Positions 34,524 through 43,802 of a DNA stretch of 64,000 bases are shown here, in pieces; the stretch's first letter is position 1; each line of letters opens with the position of its first letter. Origin of the DNA: CAZUTO01 sp964623085 (lineage in GTDB: Bacteria > Pseudomonadota > Gammaproteobacteria > Pseudomonadales > GM7GCV1); the NCBI GenBank assembly GCA_964623085.1, contig CAZUTO010000009.1:1-64000 (forward strand), in the 5' to 3' direction. Under the pieces are notes generated by a model. The model was not told the origin of the DNA. It saw only the letters and a list, made by a program, of their open reading frames with translations, and made no database searches. The position numbers and the translations under genes were made by a program.

Positions 34524-35561
34524 CTAGCGAACCTTCCAATGAATAGTTTCTCCGGCACGAAGGGGAACCAGATGTTGTTCTTTAAACGTCAACGTTTCTG
34601 GTGAGACCCATGATTCGCGCACCAATGTAATGCTCTCCGTGTTTTTAGGTAGACCGTAGAACGACGGTCCGTTTAGGCTGGCAAAAGCTTCGAGCTGATC
34701 AAGCGCATTTGCCTGATCGAAAGCTTCTGCATAGAGTTCGATAGTAGCATGCCCGGTGTAGCAGCCAGCGCATCCGCAACTTGCTTCTTTGGTGTTTTTC
34801 GTATGCGGTGCAGAGTCGCTACCGAGGAAAAACTTGGCGTTGCCGCTTGTCGCTACTTGCACTAATTTTTCTTGGTGTTCCCGTCTTTTTAAAATTGGAA
34901 GGCAGTAGAGGTGCGGTCGAATACCTCCAACAAGCATGTGGTTACGGTCGTATAAAAGATGATGTGCTGTGATGGTGGCTGCAATGTTGTCTGGGCCATT
35001 CTCTACGAACTCAGCCGCGTCTGCGGTTGTAATGTGTTCAAAAACGACCTTAAGTGTCGGGAATTTAAGCAGCAGTGGTGCCAACTGTTGTTCGATAAAC
35101 ACCTTCTCGCGATCAAAAATATCGATGGAAGCATCGGTGACTTCACCGTGAACCAATAAAGGCATACCCACCCTTTGCATGGCTTCTAGCACTTTATGAA
35201 TATTGGCGATGTTTGTAACGCCGGAATCGGAGTTTGTTGTCGCACCTGCGGGATAAAGCTTGCAGGCGGTTATAACGCCAGACTCATGCCCAGCGATGAT
35301 TTCCTCGGGGTCAGTATTGTCCGTTAAGTACAGGGTCATAATAGGCGCAAAGGAACTGCCATTTGGTAAATTGGCAAGAATCCGTTCTTTATATGCGCTG
35401 GCCATAGCAGTACTGGTGATCGGTGGGACGAGATTAGGCATCACAATTGATCGACCAAAGTAGCGAGCAACATCAGGAACTGTCAGCTTCAGCGCATCGC
35501 CGTCGCGTAGATGAATGTGCCAATCGTCTGGGCGGACGATGGTAAGAGAAGACTGAGCCAT
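34524..35561 (-). CDS. pyrC: Dihydroorotase, PyrC type
   Basis: PyrC closes carbamoyl aspartate to dihydroorotate in pyrimidine synthesis. The 345-residue zinc amidohydrolase shows HIHLRDG (metal-binding His15 and His17), ACKLYPAGATTNSDSGV (with the carboxylated Lys), LVHGEV, FEHITTADAAEFV, and SDSAPHTK. AAAGGAG precedes the ATG. Divergent from argG, and first gene of the pyrC-rnt unit. Confidence 0.97.
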   Translation of the reverse strand: MAQSSLTIVRPDDWHIHLRDGDALKLTVPDVARYFGRSIVMPNLVPPITSTAMASAYKERILANLPNGSSFAPIMTLYLTDNTDPEEIIAGHESGVITACKLYPAGATTNSDSGVTNIANIHKVLEAMQRVGMPLLVHGEVTDASIDIFDREKVFIEQQLAPLLLKFPTLKVVFEHITTADAAEFVENGPDNIAATITAHHLLYDRNHMLVGGIRPHLYCLPILKRREHQEKLVQVATSGNAKFFLGSDSAPHTKNTKEASCGCAGCYTGHATIELYAEAFDQANALDQLEAFASLNGPSFYGLPKNTESITLVRESWVSPETLTFKEQHLVPLRAGETIHWKVR

Positions 35562-35695
35562 GATACTCCTTTGATTTTTGACTATGTTACCTAAATAAGT
35601 AGTGAAATAAACGAGATAAAAATCTCGAATTGTGTCGAGTCAGGCCGTAAAATCCGCTGCCTCGTTTTTGCGTATTGAATACTCGGTATCTATCC

Positions 35696-36913
35696 ATGAC
35701 AACAGCCAAGAAAGTTGTACTCGCTTATTCCGGTGGCCTTGACACATCTGTCATTGTTCGCTGGTTACAAGATACTTATAAAGCAGAGGTGGTGACCTTT
35801 ACTGCCGATATCGGTCAGGGTGAAGAGGTAGAGCCTGCTCGGGCGAAGGCAAAGGCACTCGGTGTTGAGGAAGTCTACATTGAAGATCTGCGCGAGGATT
35901 TTGCCGCTAACTACGTGTTTCCGATGTTTCGAGCGAATACGATTTATGAAGGTGAGTACTTGTTGGGGACTTCAATCGCACGGCCTTTGATTGCTAGGCG
36001 GCTTGTCGAAATCGCTAATGAGACTGGTGCGGATGCGATCTCACATGGAGCGACAGGAAAAGGCAATGACCAGGTTCGCTTTGAACTGGGCGCATATGCA
36101 TTGAAGCCAGGCATTCAGGTCATCGCGCCTTGGCGAGAATGGGATCTCACCTCTCGAGATACGTTGATGGAATACTGCGCCAGCCACAATATCCCAGTCG
36201 ATTTTTCTAGTAGTGAAAAGAAATCGCCTTACTCCATGGATGCCAATCTTTTACATATTTCCTATGAAGGTGGTTTGCTAGAAGACCCTTGGTCGGAGCC
36301 AGAGGAAGATATGTGGCGTTGGTCGATATCGCCTGAGGCGGCGCCAAGTGAGCCCACTTATATCGAATTGGGTTTCGAGGGGGGTGATCCTGTAAGTCTA
36401 GATGGTGAAAACTTATCGCCTGCGACCATGATAGAAAAGTTGAATCAAATCGGCGGAGCAAACGGGGTGGGGCGTCTCGACATTGTCGAAAACCGTTATG
36501 TAGGTATGAAGGCCCGGGGTTGCTACGAAACACCTGGTGGCACCATCATGCTCAAAGCTCATAGAGCTATTGAGTCCATCACGCTAGATCGAGAGGCCGC
36601 GCATTTAAAAGATAGCCTCATGCCCAAGTATGCGGAGCTCATATACAACGGCTATTGGTGGTCACCAGAGCGAAAAATGTTGCAAGCGTCCATCGATGCA
36701 AGCCAGTCCGTGGTGAACGGTTTGGTCCGCCTCAAGCTATATAAAGGTAATGTGATGGTGGTTGGGCGGCAGTCATCCGATACCTTGTTCGACGAGCGGA
36801 TCGCCACCTTTGATGAAGATGAAGGTGCCTATAACCAGAAAGATGCGGAAGGCTTTATTAAGCTGAATGCCTTGCGGTTACGTATCGCGGCACGAAAGGG
36901 TCGAGAGATATAG
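35696..36913 (+). CDS. argG: Argininosuccinate synthase
   Basis: ArgG joins citrulline and aspartate with ATP, the next-to-last step of arginine synthesis. The 405-residue protein has the PP-loop motif AYSGGLDTS (10-18), DIGQGEE, the GATGKGNDQVRFE motif and YGYWWSPER-like NGYWWSPE near the end. The ATG at 35696 was chosen because the homologous proteins start just before KKVVLAYSGG; an in-frame TTG at 35675 would add seven residues. The 134-base region shared with pyrC has no convincing ArgR box. Confidence 0.97.
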   Translation: MTTAKKVVLAYSGGLDTSVIVRWLQDTYKAEVVTFTADIGQGEEVEPARAKAKALGVEEVYIEDLREDFAANYVFPMFRANTIYEGEYLLGTSIARPLIARRLVEIANETGADAISHGATGKGNDQVRFELGAYALKPGIQVIAPWREWDLTSRDTLMEYCASHNIPVDFSSSEKKSPYSMDANLLHISYEGGLLEDPWSEPEEDMWRWSISPEAAPSEPTYIELGFEGGDPVSLDGENLSPATMIEKLNQIGGANGVGRLDIVENRYVGMKARGCYETPGGTIMLKAHRAIESITLDREAAHLKDSLMPKYAELIYNGYWWSPERKMLQASIDASQSVVNGLVRLKLYKGNVMVVGRQSSDTLFDERIATFDEDEGAYNQKDAEGFIKLNALRLRIAARKGREI

Positions 36914-36962
36914 CCCTCATGGCAGAATAGAGTCCGATTAGAGTGGCTGCGGAGCAGGGTGG

Positions 36963-37661
36963 ATGCCTAGCGTAAATAAGCGTCTGCTGTGGGTAGATGC
37001 GGTGCGCGGTCTAGCGATCGTGCTGATGGTGATTTTCCATTTTTGTTACGACCTGCGTTACTTCGGTTATGTTGATTGGAATATCCCTAATGGCCCAAAT
37101 TGGCGACCCTTTCGCTATGTCATCCTGACGTTATTTATTTCGACAGTCGGAGTGAGTTTGGTTTTGGCGCATGGCAAGGCTATTCGCTGGAAACACTTTG
37201 CTAAGCGTTTTGTCTGGCTATTGGTGACCGCGCTTGGCATATCCATTATGTCTTTGTTTGTGTTCCCAAACAGTTGGATCTATTTTGGGATTCTGCATTT
37301 TATTGCACTTGCCAGTGCAATTGGATTGATCTTTCTAAAGATGCCTATCATCGCCTGCGTTGTTGGCGCTTCGATTATTGTTGGATACTGGATCGGCGTA
37401 TTGCCGGTTTATTGGCCATTCCACTACATCTCAGAAGTTTTACCGGCGAATACCGAAGACTATGCGCCAATTTTCCCTTGGCTGGGTGTGGCCTTGCTTG
37501 CCATTGGGCTGGCAGGGTTGGTCCCGATCAAAAAGATCGATATTCCGCCTCTTAAGTCGGCTACTTGGCTCGCTTTGTTGGGTCGGCATGGGCTAATCAT
37601 TTATGTCGCTCATCAGCCAATACTTTTTGGCGCTTTTTCCGTGTTTGATAGCCTAATTTAA
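36963..37661 (+). CDS. DUF1624 / heparan-alpha-glucosaminide acetyltransferase-like membrane protein
   Basis: This 232-residue integral membrane protein has six or seven hydrophobic segments. Its opening, RLLWVDAVRGLAIVLMVIFHFCYDLRYFG, and the conserved His in the first helix, then VGVSLVLAHG and YFGILHFIALAS, match the DUF1624 (HGSNAT catalytic-like) family, thought to pass acyl groups across membranes. No substrate can be assigned. It begins 49 bases after argG and precedes gyrA by 181 bases. Confidence 0.8.
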   Translation: MPSVNKRLLWVDAVRGLAIVLMVIFHFCYDLRYFGYVDWNIPNGPNWRPFRYVILTLFISTVGVSLVLAHGKAIRWKHFAKRFVWLLVTALGISIMSLFVFPNSWIYFGILHFIALASAIGLIFLKMPIIACVVGASIIVGYWIGVLPVYWPFHYISEVLPANTEDYAPIFPWLGVALLAIGLAGLVPIKKIDIPPLKSATWLALLGRHGLIIYVAHQPILFGAFSVFDSLI

Positions 37662-37842
37662 ATACAAATTTCAGCATCAGAATAAGTGCGTAAAAAGGTG
37701 ATTTTTGGTAAGCTTTCGAGCTAGGGTTAGATGCGCTAAAAATAGAATAAATATCACAAAAATATGCCTGTTATTCCAGTTGTGAAAAGCTATGCTTTTT
37801 GTCGTCAATTAAAGTTAGTAGGCCTCAAGATAAGGAAAATAA

Positions 37843-40467
37843 ATGGCTGAGATAGCCAAAGAAATATTCCCCGTTGCCATTGAGCATGAGCTTCAGCAAT
37901 CGTACTTAGATTATGCGATGAGTGTGATCGTTGGGCGTGCTTTGCCCGACGTGCGAGATGGACTGAAGCCAGTGCATCGACGTGTGCTCTTTGCCATGAA
38001 TGAGCTGAACAACGACTGGAATAAGCCTTATAAGAAATCTGCGCGTGTGGTGGGTGATGTTATTGGTAAATATCATCCACATGGTGATTCGGCAGTCTAC
38101 GACACCATCGTAAGGATGGCGCAGCCGTTTTCATTGCGTTATATGTTGGTAGATGGTCAGGGTAACTTTGGTTCGGTCGATGGCGACCGAGCTGCAGCCA
38201 TGCGATACACCGAAATCCGCATGTCAAAAATTGCCCACGAACTGCTCGTGGATCTGGACAAGGAAACGGTAGATTTCGTCGACAATTACGATGGCTCCGA
38301 GCAGATGCCAGACGTTCTGCCGACCAAGGTGCCAAACCTGCTGGTCAATGGTTCCTCAGGGATCGCTGTAGGGATGGCGACTAACATCCCTCCGCACAAT
38401 CTCACCGAAGTAATCAATGCCTGCTTGGCAATGTTAGATGATGATCAAATCGACGTAGAAGGTTTGATGGAGCATATTCCAGGGCCTGACTTTCCTACAG
38501 CGGCAATTATTAATGGTCGAGCGGGCATTGTTGAGGCCTATCGGACGGGGCGTGGAAGAATCTACGTTCGGTCGCGTGCTGAGGTTGTTCAGGACGAAAA
38601 GTCAGGCAAAGATCATATTGTTATCTCTGAGTTGCCATATCAGGTCAACAAAGCGCGGCTGATTGAAAAAATAGCTGAGCTGGTAAAAGACAAAAAGATT
38701 GAAGGCATCTCTGAGCTGCGTGACGAATCTGATAAAGACGGTCTGCGCGTTGTTATCGAAACCAAACGCGGTGAATCTGGTGATGTGATTCTGAACAATC
38801 TGTATTCACAGACCGCTATGGAGCAGGTGTTTGGTATCAATATCGTTGCGCTGATAGACGGCCAGCCAAAGACTATGAATCTTCGAGAAGTCATCGAGGC
38901 GTTCCTCAAGCATCGTCGCGAAGTGATTACCCGCAGAACGATCTTTTTGCTTCGCAAAGCACGCGAGCGAGGGCATATTCTTGAAGGCTTAGCCGTTGCT
39001 ATTTCTAACATTGATCCAGTGATTGCGCTGATCAAAGCTTCGCCTACTCCTGCAGAAGCAAAAGAGGCACTAATTGCTGAAGTTTGGGAGCCTGGAGCAG
39101 TCTCTGGCATGCTCGAGCGCGCTGGTGCGGAATCTTCTCGACCGGAAGGGTTAGGAGAAGAGTTTGGGCTGAGTGATAAAGGGTATCGGTTATCCGCTGA
39201 GCAAGCTCAGGCAATCCTAGAGCTGCGCCTGCATCGTCTAACTGGTTTGGAGCACGATAAGCTCTTAAAAGAGTTCCAAGAAAAGCTGGAAGCAATTTCA
39301 GAGTACTTGGAAGTTTTGACTAACCCAGATCGTTTGATTGAGGTTATTCGAGAAGAATTAGAAGAAACACGTGACGCGTTCGGCGACGAGCGCCGTACTG
39401 AAATTACGGCCAGTCGCATGGATTTGACTCACGAAGATATGATTCCGGTCGAGGATCGTGTTGTTACCTTGTCGCATACGGGTTACGCGAAAAGTCAGCC
39501 GCTTGATGCATATCAAGCTCAGCGTCGTGGAGGGATGGGTAAATCTGCGACTAATCTGAAGGATGAAGACTGGGTAGAGCAGCTATTAATTGCGAGTTCC
39601 CACGATACGATTTTGTGCTTTACCGATGCGGGTAAAGTCTACTGGTTGAAGGTATACCAGATCCCCGAAGCAACACGCCAAAGCAAGGGCCGACCTATTG
39701 TTAACCTGCTGCCACTGGAAGACGGAGAAAATGTCACCTCAATTTTGCCAGTATCAGAATACAGTGATGACAAATATATATTTATGGCAACGGCATTTGG
39801 TACGGTGAAAAAGACTGTGTTGTCTGCGTTTTCTCGCCAGAGAAGTGTTGGCCTGAGAGCGGTGGAGCTTGACGACGGCGACCACTTGGTCGGTACGGCG
39901 ATCACGGATGGAGAATCTGACGTGATGCTATTTGCGAGCTCAGGTAAGGCAAATCGCTTTGCTGAAAGCAACGTTCGGGCTATGGGGCGAACGGCGCGGG
40001 GTGTCCGAGGTATCCGTATGGCCGAGGGCGAGCGTGTTATCTCGCTGATTATTCCAGAGGAAGAGGGCAAAGTACTGACTGTGAGCCAAAACGGCTATGG
40101 TAAACAAACGCTCATTTCTGAGTTCCCGACCAAAGGTCGCGGTACCCAGGGTGTGAAAGGTATTCAGGCATCGGAGAGAAATGGCCCACTTGTGGGTGCG
40201 GTTCAAGTATTCCCTGGCGATCAAGTCATGTTGATCTCCGATGGCGGTACATTGGTTCGCACCAAGACCGATGAGATTTCAGTGCTCGGCAGAAACACGC
40301 AGGGTGTGCGGGTGATTCGCCTGAAAGAAAACGAACAATTGATTGCTGTTCAAAGAGTTGCTGAAACAGAAGATGAAAATGCTGAATCTTTAGAAAATGA
40401 TTCCAGCTCATCCGAAGGTATGGAAAATGGCGATGGCTCAGAAAACAACCAAGAGCCAAATGAATGA
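37843..40467 (+). CDS. gyrA: DNA gyrase subunit A
   Basis: GyrA cuts and rejoins DNA in the A2B2 gyrase that introduces negative supercoils. The 874-residue protein has the catalytic Tyr122 in AAAMRYTE, the quinolone-region residues Ser83 and Asp87 (both the sensitive type), and a C-terminal beta-pinwheel ending in an acidic tail. The GyrA box at residues 560-566 reads QRRGGMG, with Met where Lys or Arg is usual. AAGGA precedes the ATG. The stop codon overlaps the pheA start (ATGA), and no serC is found between them. Confidence 0.98.
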   Translation: MAEIAKEIFPVAIEHELQQSYLDYAMSVIVGRALPDVRDGLKPVHRRVLFAMNELNNDWNKPYKKSARVVGDVIGKYHPHGDSAVYDTIVRMAQPFSLRYMLVDGQGNFGSVDGDRAAAMRYTEIRMSKIAHELLVDLDKETVDFVDNYDGSEQMPDVLPTKVPNLLVNGSSGIAVGMATNIPPHNLTEVINACLAMLDDDQIDVEGLMEHIPGPDFPTAAIINGRAGIVEAYRTGRGRIYVRSRAEVVQDEKSGKDHIVISELPYQVNKARLIEKIAELVKDKKIEGISELRDESDKDGLRVVIETKRGESGDVILNNLYSQTAMEQVFGINIVALIDGQPKTMNLREVIEAFLKHRREVITRRTIFLLRKARERGHILEGLAVAISNIDPVIALIKASPTPAEAKEALIAEVWEPGAVSGMLERAGAESSRPEGLGEEFGLSDKGYRLSAEQAQAILELRLHRLTGLEHDKLLKEFQEKLEAISEYLEVLTNPDRLIEVIREELEETRDAFGDERRTEITASRMDLTHEDMIPVEDRVVTLSHTGYAKSQPLDAYQAQRRGGMGKSATNLKDEDWVEQLLIASSHDTILCFTDAGKVYWLKVYQIPEATRQSKGRPIVNLLPLEDGENVTSILPVSEYSDDKYIFMATAFGTVKKTVLSAFSRQRSVGLRAVELDDGDHLVGTAITDGESDVMLFASSGKANRFAESNVRAMGRTARGVRGIRMAEGERVISLIIPEEEGKVLTVSQNGYGKQTLISEFPTKGRGTQGVKGIQASERNGPLVGAVQVFPGDQVMLISDGGTLVRTKTDEISVLGRNTQGVRVIRLKENEQLIAVQRVAETEDENAESLENDSSSSEGMENGDGSENNQEPNE

Positions 40468-41555
40468 GTCAGTTGCCCGAACTTCAGGCGTTGCGTGAGC
40501 AAATAGATCAGCTCGATTCGCAAATACTCAAACTCATTTCTGCGCGCGCTAGTTGCGCACAAGAAGTTGCGCAGGTGAAGATGTCTGAAGATGGTGCCGA
40601 TGCGAAGTTTTATCGGCCAGAGCGAGAAGCACAAGTCTTGCGGTCCGTCATGGACGCCAATGAAGGCCCATTATCTGATGAAGAAATCGCCCGGTTGTTT
40701 CGTGAAGTGATGTCCGCATGCCTCGCTCTTGAGCAACCGACACGAGTGGCTTACTTGGGTCCAGAAGGCACATTTACTCAGCAGGCTGCACTGAAACATT
40801 TTGGTTTTAGCTCTGAAGCTCAGCCGGTGTCTACTATTGATCAGGTGTTCCGAGAAGTAGAGGCGGGCGCGGTGAATTATGGCGTAGTGCCGGTTGAGAA
40901 TTCGACCGAGGGGATGGTTAGCCATACGCTCGATACCTTTATGAATTCTAATTTGAAAATCGTCGGTGAAGTCGCGTTGAGAATTCACCACAATATGATG
41001 ATTTCTTCAAACACCGACCCGGATCGGATTACTCGGATTTATTCACATTCGCAGACCCTTGCACAATGTCGAGCATGGTTAGACGAAAATTATCCTAGCG
41101 CTGAACGTGTGGCAGTGAATAGCAATGCCGAAGCGGCAAAACGCATAAAAGGGGAGTGGAATAGCGCAGCTATAGCAGGGGATATCGCCGGACAGATATA
41201 TGACCTCAATGTCATGGCAGAAAAGATTGAAGATAGTCCTGACAACACGACGCGCTTTCTGATTGTGGGAACAGAAAACACACAGCCAAGCGGCAATGAT
41301 AAAACCTCCATCATGTTGCGAATGCGGAACAAGCCCGGGGCGCTATATGAGTTGCTCAAACCATTTCGCGAGCATGAAGTTGACCTAACCAGACTGGAAA
41401 CTAGACCATCTAAATCAGAAAACTGGAACTATGTTTTCTTTCTTGATTTTAAAGGGCACACAGAAGATGAGCAGGTGGTTAAAGTGTTTGAGTTATTGGC
41501 GGAATCAGCCGTCGAGCTCAAAGTCTTAGGGTCATATCCTGTCGCAGTTCTGTAA
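40464..41555 (+). CDS. pheA: Chorismate mutase / prephenate dehydratase (P-protein)
   Basis: This bifunctional enzyme leads chorismate to phenylpyruvate for phenylalanine. The 363-residue protein has an AroQ-type chorismate mutase (about 1-90, LREQIDQLDSQILKLIS), a dehydratase part (about 95-270; YLGPEGTFTQQAALKHFG, VENSTEGMVSHTLD, NTTRFLIVG) and an ACT domain (about 280-360; KTSIMLRMRNKPGALYELLKPF) with the feedback-site motif ESRP replaced by ETRPSKSE. It overlaps gyrA by four bases and precedes tyrA by 12. Confidence 0.96.
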   Translation: MSQLPELQALREQIDQLDSQILKLISARASCAQEVAQVKMSEDGADAKFYRPEREAQVLRSVMDANEGPLSDEEIARLFREVMSACLALEQPTRVAYLGPEGTFTQQAALKHFGFSSEAQPVSTIDQVFREVEAGAVNYGVVPVENSTEGMVSHTLDTFMNSNLKIVGEVALRIHHNMMISSNTDPDRITRIYSHSQTLAQCRAWLDENYPSAERVAVNSNAEAAKRIKGEWNSAAIAGDIAGQIYDLNVMAEKIEDSPDNTTRFLIVGTENTQPSGNDKTSIMLRMRNKPGALYELLKPFREHEVDLTRLETRPSKSENWNYVFFLDFKGHTEDEQVVKVFELLAESAVELKVLGSYPVAVL

Positions 41556-41567
41556 CTGTCCAACACG

Positions 41568-42449
41568 ATGACAAAAACACTGGTCGTTATTGGTACGGGA
41601 TTGATCGGCAGCAGCCTTTCTAAAGCCGCCATAGAGTGCAACATCTATGACAATGTCTGGGCGGTTAATCGGTCTGACGCTACTAATATTCAAGCAAAAG
41701 AGCTTGGTATCGCGAAGAATACAGCCACATACGCAGAACTGGGCGACCTTATGGCGTCATTGGTGGCAGGCGATCTAGTTGTGGTTGCTATTCCGGTTCG
41801 TGCTCACAGAAAGATTTTTGAATTGCTCAAGCCATTGCTGCCAGAAGGGGTGGTGCTAACCGATGTTGGCAGTGCAAAAGCCGTTATTATGGAAGCGGCG
41901 ATAGAAGTGTGGGGAGAATTACCGTCGTTTTTCGTGCCCGGCCATCCGATCGCGGGTTCGGAAAAGTCAGGCGTAACGGCGGTTAATCCCGACCTGTTTA
42001 AAGGGCGCCGCTGTATATTGACGCCCAGTGAAAAAACTAATTCAGAAGCGGTAGGCCTTGTTCGTGGACTCTGGGAAGCGTTGGGTGCAGAGGTTGATCA
42101 AATGGCGGCTGATCATCATGATGAAATCCTTGGTGCTACAAGTCACCTGCCTCACGTGCTTGCTTATGCCATCGTTGATGCGCTCTTTACCCTAGAGCAA
42201 AAAACAGAGGTCTTTCGCTACGCCGCTGGTGGTTTCCGTGATTTCACTCGGATTGCGGAGTCGGATCCAGTGATGTGGCGCGACATTTTTCTTACAAATC
42301 GGGACGCGATTCTCGGCCAGCTCGATAATTTCGAAGCTCACCTAGCTGATCTGCGCGCTGCAATTGAGGCGTCTGATCCGGAAAAAATTGAAGCTATACT
42401 TGAGCGATCGAGGGATGCGCGGAAACTGTATTTAGAAACCAAGGCCTGA
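41568..42449 (+). CDS. tyrA: Prephenate dehydrogenase
   Basis: TyrA oxidises and decarboxylates prephenate on the tyrosine branch. The 293-residue protein has the NAD motif GTGLIGSS at 9-16, DVGSAKA, HPIAGSEKSG with the catalytic His, and ATSHLPHVLAYAI. It has no fused chorismate mutase and no fused AroA; in Pseudomonas the same position holds a TyrA-AroA fusion. It sits 12 bases after pheA and 30 before aroA. Confidence 0.94.
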   Translation: MTKTLVVIGTGLIGSSLSKAAIECNIYDNVWAVNRSDATNIQAKELGIAKNTATYAELGDLMASLVAGDLVVVAIPVRAHRKIFELLKPLLPEGVVLTDVGSAKAVIMEAAIEVWGELPSFFVPGHPIAGSEKSGVTAVNPDLFKGRRCILTPSEKTNSEAVGLVRGLWEALGAEVDQMAADHHDEILGATSHLPHVLAYAIVDALFTLEQKTEVFRYAAGGFRDFTRIAESDPVMWRDIFLTNRDAILGQLDNFEAHLADLRAAIEASDPEKIEAILERSRDARKLYLETKA

Positions 42450-42479
42450 GCCTCTTGCCCATAATATCTAGGAAACTTC

Positions 42480-43802
42480 ATGTCTAACTCTGGCGCCCGT
42501 ATTTTAGCCAACCCATCATCTTCGTTGCGTGGGACGGTTCGTGTGCCGGGTGATAAATCGATTTCACATCGTTCAATCATGTTCGGAAGTCTGGCAGAAG
42601 GCACAACGAAGGTGCGCGGTTTTCTTGAAGGCGAAGACAGTTTGGCAACGCTGAGCGCTTTTCGGGCCATGGGTGTGGAAATCTCCGACCCAAATAATGG
42701 TGAGTTGGAAATCCAGGGGGTAGGAATGCAGGGTTTGAAAAAGCCCGCAACGCCTTTGGATTTAGGTAATTCTGGCACCTCTATGCGCCTTATGGCTGGT
42801 GTGCTTGCGGGGCAAAACTTTGATTCAGTTTTGGTGGGCGATCCTTCGTTGACTAAAAGGCCCATGTCTCGAGTAGCAGCGCCACTTTCACTAATGGGTG
42901 GTCAAGTTATCACAGCAGAAAAAGGCTGCCCGCCGTTAGAGATAAAGGGAGGTAAGCACCTTGTCGGTATTGAATACCCTATGCCGATCGCTAGTGGTCA
43001 GGTGAAATCCTGTTTGTTGCTAGCTGGTCTATATGCTCAGGGTGAAACTGCAGTGATCGAGCCGGCTCCAACGCGCGATCATACCGAGCGTATGCTGAGC
43101 GCTTTCGGCTATGACGTGAAGGTAGATGGCCGTCGGGTGTCTCTGAAGAGTGGTGGTCAGCTAAAAGCATGTGATCTCGATGTGCCTGCAGACATCTCTT
43201 CTGCAACGTTCTTTATGGTGGCAGCGGCTATCTCCGAAGATGCTGACTTGCTACTTACACATGTTGGCATGAACCCCACTCGAGACGGCGTTATTCAGAT
43301 CTTGAAGTTGATGGGGGCAGATTTAACGCTAGAAAACGAGAGAATGGTTGGTGGGGAGCCCTTGGCAGACGTGCGTGTGCGTTCGTCCACGCTGACGGGT
43401 GTCGAGATTCCTGTCGAGCTGGTGCCATTGGCGATTGATGAATTCCCCGCACTGTTTGTTGCAGCAGCTTGTGCAGAAGGTCAGACAATGCTGACCGGCG
43501 CAGAAGAATTGCGCGTCAAAGAAAGCGACCGAATACAGGCGATGGCCGACGGTCTTAACGAAATTGGCGTTAAAGCTATTGCTTTGCCGGATGGTATGAA
43601 GATAATCGGTGGTTCTAAAATTAAAGGCGGCAAAGTGAAGTCGCATGGCGATCACCGAATTGCGATGTCTTTCGCAGTAGCAGGTATCCGCTCCAAAAAA
43701 ACCATTGAGATTGCCGATTGTGAAAATGTAGCAACCTCATTCCCCAATTTTGTTGAGCTAGCCCAAAAGCTAGGAATGAATATAGAGGTCTGTGAAGAAT
43801 GA
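42480..43802 (+). CDS. aroA: 3-phosphoshikimate 1-carboxyvinyltransferase (EPSP synthase)
   Basis: AroA joins shikimate 3-phosphate with phosphoenolpyruvate, the sixth step of the shikimate route. The 440-residue protein shows VPGDKSISHRSIMFG (18-32), LGNSGTSMRLMAGVLAG, and the EELRVKESDRIQAMADGL and DHRIAMSFAVAG motifs. The text around the glyphosate-contact residues (LGNSGTSMRL) is closer to class II (AroA of Agrobacterium/Bacillus type, NSGTSxRL) than to E. coli NAGTAMRPL. AGGAAA lies before the ATG. Overlaps cmk by four bases. Confidence 0.96.
   Translation: MSNSGARILANPSSSLRGTVRVPGDKSISHRSIMFGSLAEGTTKVRGFLEGEDSLATLSAFRAMGVEISDPNNGELEIQGVGMQGLKKPATPLDLGNSGTSMRLMAGVLAGQNFDSVLVGDPSLTKRPMSRVAAPLSLMGGQVITAEKGCPPLEIKGGKHLVGIEYPMPIASGQVKSCLLLAGLYAQGETAVIEPAPTRDHTERMLSAFGYDVKVDGRRVSLKSGGQLKACDLDVPADISSATFFMVAAAISEDADLLLTHVGMNPTRDGVIQILKLMGADLTLENERMVGGEPLADVRVRSSTLTGVEIPVELVPLAIDEFPALFVAAACAEGQTMLTGAEELRVKESDRIQAMADGLNEIGVKAIALPDGMKIIGGSKIKGGKVKSHGDHRIAMSFAVAGIRSKKTIEIADCENVATSFPNFVELAQKLGMNIEVCEE

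Noticed and set aside
35562..35695. ArgR box between pyrC and argG
   Set aside because: Only weak half matches to the ARG consensus; not reported as a site.
36207..36533. A 108-residue open frame antisense to argG
   Set aside because: Lies wholly within a well-conserved gene, and its sequence has no recognisable features.
37925..38103. Quinolone resistance change in gyrA
   Set aside because: Ser83 and Asp87 are the sensitive residues, so nothing unusual is present in that region.
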